DNA of 5,373 nt. It comes from an uncultured Chloroflexota bacterium (lineage in GTDB: Bacteria > Chloroflexota > Dehalococcoidia > UBA3495). The notes beneath the pieces are model-generated. The model worked only from the letters and a program-made list of their open reading frames with translations. It ran no database searches and was not told the DNA's origin. Where the stretch lies: NCBI GenBank assembly GCA_913031095.1, contig CAJWGH010000087.1, positions 1 to 5,373 of the forward strand. The letters are read 5' to 3'. Shown here in pieces: positions 1 through 5,329 of this stretch. Each line of letters begins with the position of its first letter. Position 1 is the first letter of the stretch. Position numbers and translations under genes: made by a program.

Positions 1-321
1 ACTCCGGGCCGCGTATTCCTCAAGATAAAGGGCGGTCGCGACCCCCAAAGTGAATGCAACAGCGCCGGCCACAATGACAACATATATGCTGCCTACCATC
101 GCTGCCTTGATCCCGACCTGGTCTGGATGGCGTGACGCAAAACTTGTAAGGAAGCTCCAATCGATCCTGGTTACACCCTGGACCAACAGGTAGACCAGCA
201 GCACCGCCAGTGAGCCAAGCGCGATGCCCACCGAAAGCAAGCATAAAGCATGGAAGACGTGGCCCAACCATTTTCGGCGAGCCCGCCTCCGCTGGAATTC
301 GGTCTGGGATATCACGGCCAC
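1..321 (-). CDS. pstA: Phosphate ABC transporter permease PstA, N-terminal part (cut by window edge)
   Basis: This is one of the two membrane subunits of the PstSCAB phosphate importer, which pairs with PstC to form the inner-membrane channel. About 107 codons are visible; the rest lies left of base 1. The N-terminus is basic and cytoplasmic (RRRARRKW, residues 11-18). A hydrophobic first membrane helix follows at about 25-48. Then come the PstA-like stretch GIKAAMVGSIY (about 70-80) and GVATALYLEEYA (about 93-104), which is diagnostic of the family. I chose GTG at 321: it overlaps the pstC stop by one base (TAGTG), and GAGAGGAG lies 8 bases upstream. A second GTG at 315 is in frame but would sit 14 bases from that site. 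The gene is translated from the pst operon message and is probably coupled to pstC. The identification is secure; only the exact start is open. Confidence 0.94.
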   Translation of the reverse strand, partial: MAVISQTEFQRRRARRKWLGHVFHALCLLSVGIALGSLAVLLVYLLVQGVTRIDWSFLTSFASRHPDQVGIKAAMVGSIYVVIVAGAVAFTLGVATALYLEEYAARS

Positions 322-1253
322 TACTCGTACTCCTCTCGGAACCGGCTGACCACGTATTGGCTCAACAGGTTCATCACCAGAGTGATGGAGAATAACAGCA
401 AGGCAACGGCGAAGATGGTCTTAAACTCGATCGACCCAGCCGGGGCGTCACCCTGGCTGACCTGAACGATATACGCTGTCATGGTCTCGATTGGGACGAA
501 CGGGTTGAGCGTGAAGTTAGGGTTCTGTCCAGCGGCTATGGTAACGATCATTGTCTCGCCGATGGCACGAGAGACCGCCAAAATGAACGCCGACACGATC
601 CCCGAGAGGGCCGCCGGTACCACCACTAGGGTCGAAACCTCAAGCTTGGTAGATCCCAGTGCGTAAGCTCCCTCCCGCAACGTTCTGGGAACGGACCTCA
701 TGGCATCTTCGCTAAGGCTGGAAACCATGGGTAGGATCATGATTCCCATAACTACCGCAGCGCTAAGCGCGTTGAAAACGGAAATGTCCGCGGATATCTG
801 CCTGAGGATCGGCGTGACGAACAACAGAGCGAAATACCCATACACCACAGTCGGAATCCCGGCTAGGACTTCCAGGATTGGTTTGACGGGTCGCCTAAGT
901 TTTTCGGGAGCGTACTCACTGAGATAGATGGCGCTCAACAAGCCCAACGGCAGTGCAACCAGCATGGCCAACGCTGCTGTCAAAGTCGTACCCGCCACCA
1001 ACGCCAGAACGCCAAACTGCTTGGATGAGAATAAAGGAGTCCAACGGGTCCCAGTTATGAACTCCCAAAACGAAACTTCTCCAAAGAACTTGATCGCCTC
1101 AAATAGCAGGACGGCTATGATTCCGACGGTAATCAGAATCGACAGTATCGTTGACAAGAAAAGAACCAGCGCTATCCCCCGCTCTGGAAGATGTCTCCTC
1201 CAGGCGCCAGGCGGCGCCTGTCCCAAGGCTGGTCCCACCGAGTTTCTAGCCAA
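321..1253 (-). CDS. pstC: Phosphate ABC transporter permease PstC
   Basis: This inner-membrane permease passes phosphate delivered by PstS, powered by PstB. The 310-residue product has the usual length. About six hydrophobic segments are visible (near 28-52, 83-111, 128-148, 161-179, 214-235 and 279-301). Family motifs include [15 protein letters not shown] (108-122), [13 protein letters not shown] (131-143) and the EAA-type coupling loop [13 protein letters not shown] (194-206), which contacts the ATPase. The highly characteristic [16 protein letters not shown] lies at 228-243. The start is a TTG at 1253, with AGGAG 11 bases upstream; the frame is open only to a stop at 1287-1289 and has no ATG. 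A GTG at 1238 is an alternative. The gene lies 53 bp after pstS and overlaps pstA by one base. Its first codons contain a strong GC inverted repeat (1201-1220). Confidence 0.95.
   Translation of the reverse strand: MARNSVGPALGQAPPGAWRRHLPERGIALVLFLSTILSILITVGIIAVLLFEAIKFFGEVSFWEFITGTRWTPLFSSKQFGVLALVAGTTLTAALAMLVALPLGLLSAIYLSEYAPEKLRRPVKPILEVLAGIPTVVYGYFALLFVTPILRQISADISVFNALSAAVVMGIMILPMVSSLSEDAMRSVPRTLREGAYALGSTKLEVSTLVVVPAALSGIVSAFILAVSRAIGETMIVTIAAGQNPNFTLNPFVPIETMTAYIVQVSQGDAPAGSIEFKTIFAVALLLFSITLVMNLLSQYVVSRFREEYE
330..337 (-). promoter_or_regulatory. Shine-Dalgarno site deciding the pstA start
   Basis: GAGAGGAG on the minus strand lies inside the last codons of pstC and 8 bases before the GTG at 321. 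This favours the start that overlaps the pstC stop codon (TAGTG) over the in-frame GTG at 315. The arrangement is typical of translational coupling between two subunits of one complex. Confidence 0.6.
1201..1220 (-). repeat. GC-rich perfect inverted repeat in the start of pstC
   Basis: CAGGCGCC and GGCGCCTG are exact complements separated by four bases, so the message can form an 8-bp, mostly G-C hairpin with a tetraloop. It lies 33-52 bases after the first base of the pstC start codon and encodes part of a Pro/Gly-rich N-terminus (QAPPGAW). It could impede 3'-5' decay of an upstream pstS fragment or slow early pstC translation. It could also be a by-product of GC-rich coding. Confidence 0.5.
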
Positions 1254-1306
1254 TGCCGATAGCGCTCCTAAATTAGGTCTGCGGTCCTACGCTTTCAAAT
1301 CACCAG
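1254..1306 (-). promoter_or_regulatory. pstS-pstC intergenic leader with alternative pairing around the pstC ribosome site
   Basis: This 53-bp gap holds the pstC Shine-Dalgarno site (AGGAG, 1269-1265). On the message, CCUA (1277-1274) can pair either with an upstream UAGG (1289-1286) or with the UAGG that overlaps the Shine-Dalgarno site (1270-1267). Outer AGCG and CGCT (1293-1290 and 1264-1261) could close the whole structure. The stems are only 4 bp, so control of pstC translation is conjecture. Confidence 0.25.
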
Positions 1307-1314
1307 TTACTGGT
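1302..1314 (-). repeat. Small inverted repeat spanning the pstS stop codon
   Basis: The minus-strand sequence ACCAGTAACTGGT is perfectly self-complementary around its central base. In RNA it can form a 5-bp stem (ACCAG/CUGGU) whose loop is exactly the UAA stop codon of pstS. It is too short and lacks a U-run, so it is not a classical terminator. It might mark the 3' end of a stabilised pstS message. Confidence 0.35.
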
Positions 1315-2320
1315 TAGCAGAAAGTATCTCTTCAACGGTGCCATACTGGGGATTTGCACCACCGAAGATCGTCCCGGTCAGACCGCGTTGGAAACGGTCC
1401 AGCACCAAGTCGTGCACCACGTCCGGAAAAGGGACAAAGCCTAGTTCTTTTAACAAATCAGCTCTTTCATAGCTAACGTAATAGCTGACAAAGTCTTTCA
1501 CATCCTGCTTAGCCCAAGACTCCTTGCTAACGTAGATGAACAGCGGCCGTGACAGGGGAGAGTAAGTCCCGTTGTTGATGGTCTCGTCATTAGGATAGAC
1601 ACAGCCGTCGCCAGCATCTATACCTACCATCTTCAGCTTAGCCTGGTTCTCCACGAAGTACGAATAGCCAAAGTAACCCAAACTGCCTTTGTCACCGGCG
1701 ATTCCCTGCACCAAGACATTATCCCGTTCACTGGAGGTGAAATCCCCTCGTGAAGCCTGGGATTCACCGTTAACCGTTTCTGTGAAGTAGTCGAAGGTCC
1801 CTGAGTCCACGCCAGGGCCGTAAAGGCGCATATCTTCTTCGGGCCATTCATTCCGAACTTGGTTCCAACTGTGGATCTCCCCTTCGGCCTCCGGTTGCCA
1901 CATGATGTGGAGTTCATCCATAGTGACACACTCGACGAAGTCGTTGTCAGGGTTCACTCCAACGGTCAGACCGTCAATGGCCACCGGGAGTTCGATGAAT
2001 TCAACCCCTTCGTCAGCACACTTTTCTACTTCGCTGGCCTTGATTGGTCTGGAGGCATCGTTGATATCGATATCGCCCAAGCAGAACTTCTTGAAGCCGC
2101 CGCCGGTCCCAGATATTCCTATCACCAAACGAGCAGAACCGCCTATGGAATCACCCCAGTCTTCGACCATTGCTTCAGATATTGGAAAGACCGTACTGGA
2201 ACCGTCGATGTCAGTCGTTCCGGCGCCGCAAGCCACTAGCAGAGCTGAAGAGCAAAAAAAAGCCACTCCCCAGGCTTTCCAGCTCAGGGAACGGCATAAA
2301 ATCCAGATCCGAGACTTCAT
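1307..2320 (-). CDS. pstS: Phosphate-binding lipoprotein PstS
   Basis: This is the extracytoplasmic receptor that captures inorganic phosphate and hands it to PstC/PstA. The product has 337 residues. Residues 1-30 form a lipoprotein signal peptide: a positively charged start, a hydrophobic core, and a lipobox LLVAC with the lipidated cysteine at C31. The PstS/PBP-like fold shows in IDGSSTVFP (38-46), GISGTGGGF (68-76), NDASRPIK (87-94) and GVDSGTFDYF (170-179). By alignment from memory with E. coli PstS, GSST, S70 and S173-G174-T175 match the phosphate-contacting loops. Four mature-domain cysteines (C80, C101, C131, C240) could form disulfides, consistent with an exported protein. The ATG at 2320 is preceded immediately by an in-frame TGA, so it is the first possible start. 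No good Shine-Dalgarno site is present. The promoter just upstream implies a very short or absent leader. It is the first gene of the operon with pstC and pstA. Confidence 0.96.
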   Translation of the reverse strand: MKSRIWILCRSLSWKAWGVAFFCSSALLVACGAGTTDIDGSSTVFPISEAMVEDWGDSIGGSARLVIGISGTGGGFKKFCLGDIDINDASRPIKASEVEKCADEGVEFIELPVAIDGLTVGVNPDNDFVECVTMDELHIMWQPEAEGEIHSWNQVRNEWPEEDMRLYGPGVDSGTFDYFTETVNGESQASRGDFTSSERDNVLVQGIAGDKGSLGYFGYSYFVENQAKLKMVGIDAGDGCVYPNDETINNGTYSPLSRPLFIYVSKESWAKQDVKDFVSYYVSYERADLLKELGFVPFPDVVHDLVLDRFQRGLTGTIFGGANPQYGTVEEILSANQ

Positions 2321-2329
2321 TCACCGGGA

Positions 2330-2358
2330 ATTATATGCTCCCCAAATGGGGTGTGCAA
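2330..2358 (-). promoter_or_regulatory. Predicted pst operon promoter
   Basis: On the minus strand, TTGCAC (2358-2353) stands 17 bp from a perfect TATAAT (2335-2330). The -10 box is followed by only 9 bases before the pstS ATG, so transcription would start about 0-5 bases before the start codon. The -35 box is weak (3 of 6 consensus bases), which fits an activator-dependent promoter such as a phosphate-starvation promoter. That regulation is inferred, not shown. Confidence 0.55.
2340..2351. promoter_or_regulatory. Palindrome in the pst promoter spacer, candidate operator
   Basis: CCCCA-AA-TGGGG is a perfect 5-bp-arm palindrome. It lies wholly between the -35 and -10 boxes of the pst promoter, where a bound repressor or a spacer-binding regulator would block or reshape the promoter. 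Five-base arms are expected by chance somewhere in a region this size, so only the placement argues for function. Confidence 0.25.
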
Positions 2359-2366
2359 TAGAATCT

Positions 2367-2387
2367 TCAGTTGATTTGCATAACTGA
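2367..2387. promoter_or_regulatory. Inverted repeat between the divergent promoters, candidate shared operator
   Basis: TCAGTT and AACTGA form perfect 6-bp arms around a 9-base AT-rich spacer, with the centre at 2377. The element lies 8 bp from the -35 of the pst promoter and 10 bp from the -35 of the LLM promoter. Its centre is about 54-56 bp from each expected transcription start. TGATTT is also repeated directly at 2372 and 2385. The position suits a regulator acting on both genes. By arm length alone, a match like this could arise by chance in this region. Confidence 0.35.
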
Positions 2388-2397
2388 TTTTCCTCTC

Positions 2398-2426
2398 TTG
2401 TCACTCGTAGCTTGTATACTTATAAG
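2398..2426 (+). promoter_or_regulatory. Predicted promoter of the MsnO8-like LLM gene
   Basis: TTGTCA (2398-2403) and TATAAG (2421-2426) are each 5 of 6 to the sigma-70 consensus and are separated by the optimal 17 bp. Transcription would begin near 2433, giving a leader of about 45-70 bases depending on which start codon is used. The promoter faces away from the pst promoter within the same 160-bp divergent region. Confidence 0.6.
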
Positions 2427-2448
2427 CACCAGCTTCCCGGCGATTCCC

Positions 2449-2456
2449 AAGAGGAG
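2449..2456 (+). promoter_or_regulatory. Strong Shine-Dalgarno sequence without a matching start codon
   Basis: AAGAGGAG is the best ribosome-binding sequence before the MsnO8-like gene, but no ATG, GTG or TTG follows at normal spacing. The in-frame GTG at 2456 overlaps it, and the ATG at 2480 is 23 bases away. The site may be a standby site, or the true start may use a weaker signal such as GAGG before TTG 2501. Confidence 0.4.
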
Positions 2457-2479
2457 TGATCCGAGAACCAAAGTCTGGA

Positions 2480-3529
2480 ATGGCACATCGAGGTTTTCCT
2501 TTGAGTCCGAAACTTGAACTTAGCGTCGTGGACCAGTCGCCAGTGCGCACCGGCGAATCTGCGGGCCAGGCGCTACGCGACACCATCGCTCTCGCCGTCG
2601 CGGTTGAAAAACTAGGTTACCAACGGTATTGGCTGGCGGAACACCACAGCCTGCCCAATTTCGCCGGTACCAGCCCGGAGATTCTTATCGGCCAAGTGGC
2701 AGCTCACACCAACAGCATCAGGGTAGGCAGCGGTGGAGTGATGCTGTCCCACTACAGCGCCCTAAAGGTGGCCGAGAACTTCCGTATGTTAGGGGCACTC
2801 TATCCCGGACGCATAGATTTGGGCGTGGGACGGGCGCCAGGCAGCGATCAGATTACCGCTGCGGCCCTTTCTTTTCCTGGACAGCCCCGCGAGATCCGCC
2901 ATTTCCCTCGGCAGGTAGTCGACCTGCTGGGTTTCCTAAACAACGACCTCGAAGATAGCCATTTCTTCTCCGAAATCAGCGCCGGACCAGGCGAACCTGA
3001 AGTCCCGGACGTCTGGTTGTTGGGCTCGCGGTACGAAAGCGCCAACATGGCCGCGCAGTTGGGCCTGCCATTCGCTTATGCCCATTTCTTCGGGATAAAT
3101 ATCGAAGAAGGGCCGGCTATCGTGGCCAACTATAAACAGAATTTCCAGCCGTCAGAACACTTTCCCGAGCCCAAGATCAACGTCGGTGTCCATGTGGTCT
3201 GCGCTGAGTCCGAGGAAGAAGCCCTACGCCTCTCCACGAGCCGCAATCTATCCCGTCTGTTTAACATAACTGGACGGGCCAATGGCATACCATCCCCAGA
3301 AGATGCGGCCAAATACATCTACCGAGCCGACGAAGCAGCCTTCGTGAAGCAATACCAAGACGTCTGCGTCGACGGTGACCCGCAGCAGGTCAAAGAGGGA
3401 CTGGAAGAGATAGCAGAGATGTACCAGACTGCCGATCTAAGCGTAGTGACCATCACTCATGGACTGACAGAACGCATACGCTCCTACGAACTGCTGGGAG
3501 AAGCCTGCGGACTAACGCCGCCGAACTAG
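2480..3529 (+). CDS. LLM-class flavin-dependent oxidoreductase, MsnO8-like
   Basis: This is a bacterial-luciferase-like TIM-barrel monooxygenase, probably cytosolic and using reduced flavin supplied by a partner reductase. The physiological substrate is not known. With the ATG at 2480 it has 349 residues, normal for the family. Motifs in order: LSVVDQSPVRTG (14-25), WLAEHHSLPNFAGTSPE (51-67), RVGSGGVMLSHYSALKVAEN (81-100), LYPGRIDLGVGRAPGSD (107-123), LLGSRYESANMAAQLGLPF (180-198) and AYAHFFG (199-205). It ends with LSVVTITHGLTERIRSYELL (320-339). This pattern matches the MsnO8-type subgroup. The start is uncertain. GTG 2456 overlaps the AAGAGGAG site. ATG 2480 has only a weak GGA next to it. 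TTG 2501 has GAGG 7 bases upstream and gives the family's usual N-terminus (MSPKLELSVVDQ). The gene is divergent from pstS with its own promoter, and convergent with the second LLM gene 39 bp away. Confidence 0.93.
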   Translation: MAHRGFPLSPKLELSVVDQSPVRTGESAGQALRDTIALAVAVEKLGYQRYWLAEHHSLPNFAGTSPEILIGQVAAHTNSIRVGSGGVMLSHYSALKVAENFRMLGALYPGRIDLGVGRAPGSDQITAAALSFPGQPREIRHFPRQVVDLLGFLNNDLEDSHFFSEISAGPGEPEVPDVWLLGSRYESANMAAQLGLPFAYAHFFGINIEEGPAIVANYKQNFQPSEHFPEPKINVGVHVVCAESEEEALRLSTSRNLSRLFNITGRANGIPSPEDAAKYIYRADEAAFVKQYQDVCVDGDPQQVKEGLEEIAEMYQTADLSVVTITHGLTERIRSYELLGEACGLTPPN

Positions 3530-3568
3530 GCCACCCAAATCCCCAGGTTCCACTTTGCAAAAAGGGGG

Positions 3569-4570
3569 TTAAAGGGACTTCGGCGCCAACGCGTCAATCA
3601 CATGCAGGTGCGATTCCTTATTGTCGCCGACAGCAAACGGTGCGATAACGGGCATATGCAGACCCGCGCCCCGGCGTTTCTCCAAAGCAGAACGGCATTC
3701 GTCAGCAGTCCCAACTATTGCGACCTGTTCCTGCATCTCCACAGTGATTGACTCAGCGGCCTTATCCAAGTTGCCGTCGGCCAACGCCATTGCTGCGGCA
3801 GACATCTCTTTGTCGAAGCCGGTTTCCGCGAAGAAGTTCCGATAGAAAGGGTTACTGGCGTAGCGAGCAATCTGTCTCCGCAATGAATCTCGGGAGGCCG
3901 ACACATCACCTCCCACCGCTACACGTACATAACCAGCGATGTCTATCTCGTCAGGATTCCGGCCCGCTTTCTCCGCGCCCCGTTTGATATGCCCGATAGC
4001 TTCCCCCAGATAGTCCACGGCCGTCCAGTTCATCAGCACACCGTCGGCCAGTTCACCCACCATCTCCAGCATCTGAGGTCCCAGAGCGGCGATGTAGATG
4101 GGGACTTTGGACTTGGGAGTGGCCGGGCCCATGGAAGCGCCAGTGATCTTGAACTGCTTGCCAGGGAAATTGACCTCCTCACCTGCCAAAAGCGCCTTGA
4201 TTATCTGAATGGTCTCCCGCATTCGCGTCATGGGCTGCTTAAAAGGTATGCCGTCGCGGCTCTCAACCGTAGGAGCGTGGCCGACTCCCAGCCCTAAAAT
4301 GAACCTCCCTTCTGAAACCGCCGCCATCCCTGCCGCTCCCATGGCGGTGTTAGTTGGCGTCCGGGCGAAGATAGGTAGTATGCCCGTGCCTAGCTTAACT
4401 CTTTCAGTCTTCATCGCCATGGTGGCCAATGAGGTCAACGAGTCTCTTCCGCCTCCTTCGGGCACCCACACTACATCGAAACCATTTGCCTCAGCCTTGG
4501 AGGCCAGTTCCTGATAGTCCTGCGGCGACAGGTTGGGGTCGTTCTCCAGACGCACGCCAAAGCGGGCCAT
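3569..4570 (-). CDS. LLM-class (F420-type, Mer-like) oxidoreductase
   Basis: This 333-residue TIM-barrel oxidoreductase belongs to the branch usually annotated as coenzyme F420-dependent or methylenetetrahydromethanopterin-reductase-like. Whether F420 or FMN is used cannot be decided here, and the substrate is unknown. Visible signatures: an N-terminal strand FGVRLEND (4-11), FDVVWVPEGGGRDSLTSLA (31-49), VKLGTGILPIFARTPTNTAM (58-77) and VSEGRFILGLGVGHAP (85-100). ALGPQMLEMVGELADGVLMN (162-181) is the typical cofactor-phosphate region. GTADECRSALEKRRGAG (287-303) is the C-terminal helix motif. The ATG at 4570 is well supported by AAGGAG 5 bases upstream. It lies 21 bp after the dehalogenase-like gene on the same strand, so the two are probably co-transcribed and may act on the same compound. 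It is clearly a different subfamily from the plus-strand LLM gene, not a recent duplicate. Confidence 0.93.
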   Translation of the reverse strand: MARFGVRLENDPNLSPQDYQELASKAEANGFDVVWVPEGGGRDSLTSLATMAMKTERVKLGTGILPIFARTPTNTAMGAAGMAAVSEGRFILGLGVGHAPTVESRDGIPFKQPMTRMRETIQIIKALLAGEEVNFPGKQFKITGASMGPATPKSKVPIYIAALGPQMLEMVGELADGVLMNWTAVDYLGEAIGHIKRGAEKAGRNPDEIDIAGYVRVAVGGDVSASRDSLRRQIARYASNPFYRNFFAETGFDKEMSAAAMALADGNLDKAAESITVEMQEQVAIVGTADECRSALEKRRGAGLHMPVIAPFAVGDNKESHLHVIDALAPKSL

Positions 4571-4591
4571 GATAACTCCTTGAGGTATTTG

Positions 4592-5311
4592 TTAAACGCC
4601 GAGCTGTGTTGCTAAGTCCCGGAAGTCATCACAGACAAAGTCGAAAGATGGGTCAGGGGTAGTGTCAACTTTGCCGTTCACTCCCCGTTCCAACGGCCGC
4701 TTCACGAATGCGGTCCTCAGACCCTGCTTGGCTGCTGCTAAAAGATCGCTCTGGTGGGCGGCCACCATCATCACCTGCTCCGGTTTCAAGTGCAGCAACT
4801 GCACGCCAGTCAAGTAAGTTTCGGCGTCGGGTTTATAAGCGTGGGCCAACTCTGCGCCCAGAATAGTGTCCCAGGGCAAGCCAGCGTACTTGGCCATATC
4901 GACCATTAACGCGATGTTACCGTTGGACATGGTCGCCAAAATGAATCTGGACTTCAGTCTACTTAGTCCAGGGGGCGAATCGGGCCACGGGTCCAGTTGG
5001 TGCCAGGCCAGGTTCAACTCGGCTTTAGCCTCTTCGCTTACGCCTGTGATTCCAAAATCGTTCAGTAGTTCTTCAAGGCCCATCCGGTGGAGCGTGTCCA
5101 GTTCGGTCCAGGGCAGTTCGCCGGAGCGCACCTTGTCCATAAAAGGACGGTACTTGGCACGCCAGCTTTCGGCGAAATCGACCCAGTCAGCAGTTATACC
5201 GTTAGATTTGCCGAAATTCTCTGCGTGTTTGGTAATCGACGTGTGCCAGTCCACTACTGTGCCGAATACGTCAAATACCAGTGCTTTTATCTGCGATGAG
5301 TCCGTTACCAT
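4592..5311 (-). CDS. Type II haloacid dehalogenase-like HAD hydrolase
   Basis: This cytosolic HAD-superfamily enzyme resembles L-2-haloacid dehalogenases, which remove halide from 2-haloalkanoic acids by attack of an aspartate. The 239 residues fit the family (about 220-240). Aligned from memory with the Pseudomonas sp. YL enzyme, key residues are kept: nucleophile D14 in VFDVFGT (12-18), T18, halide-side R51 after W50, S129-N130 in TMSNGN, K160 and Y166 in YKPDAETY, and acidic D189. Two active-site positions differ: the YL S175 is A184 here and N177 is H186, within MVAAHQSDLLAA (182-193). This variant is common among genome-annotated homologues. Dehalogenase activity is therefore plausible but not certain, and another HAD hydrolase role is possible. 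The ATG at 5311 has AAGGAA 9 bases upstream. The next gene, an F420-type LLM oxidoreductase, starts 21 bp after the stop. Confidence 0.9.
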   Translation of the reverse strand: MVTDSSQIKALVFDVFGTVVDWHTSITKHAENFGKSNGITADWVDFAESWRAKYRPFMDKVRSGELPWTELDTLHRMGLEELLNDFGITGVSEEAKAELNLAWHQLDPWPDSPPGLSRLKSRFILATMSNGNIALMVDMAKYAGLPWDTILGAELAHAYKPDAETYLTGVQLLHLKPEQVMMVAAHQSDLLAAAKQGLRTAFVKRPLERGVNGKVDTTPDPSFDFVCDDFRDLATQLGV

Positions 5312-5329
5312 GTCAGAAGTTTCCTTGAG

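Noticed and set aside
20..271. 83-codon open frame on the minus strand at the left edge
   Set aside because: It is another frame of the pstA start. The pstA frame gives continuous, recognisable permease sequence over the same bases.
928..1317. 129-codon open frame on the plus strand opposite pstC
   Set aside because: It is antisense to a clear PstC gene, has low-complexity composition, resembles no family I know and lacks a ribosome site.
1902..2387. 161-codon open frame on the plus strand opposite pstS
   Set aside because: It is a shadow of the strongly supported PstS gene; it runs through the pst promoter region and has no recognisable motif.
2353..2397. Classical PHO box for PhoB upstream of pstS
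   Set aside because: No pair of 7-bp CTGTCAT-like direct repeats at 11-bp spacing is visible. The elements present are an inverted repeat and a 13-bp-spaced TGATTT pair, so PhoB control is not claimed.
3538..3570. Possible bidirectional terminator between the convergent LLM genes
   Set aside because: AATCCCC and GGGGGTT can pair over 7 bp with one G-T, but the loop is 19 bases and no T-run follows on the plus strand. The minus side has only ATTT. This is too weak to call.
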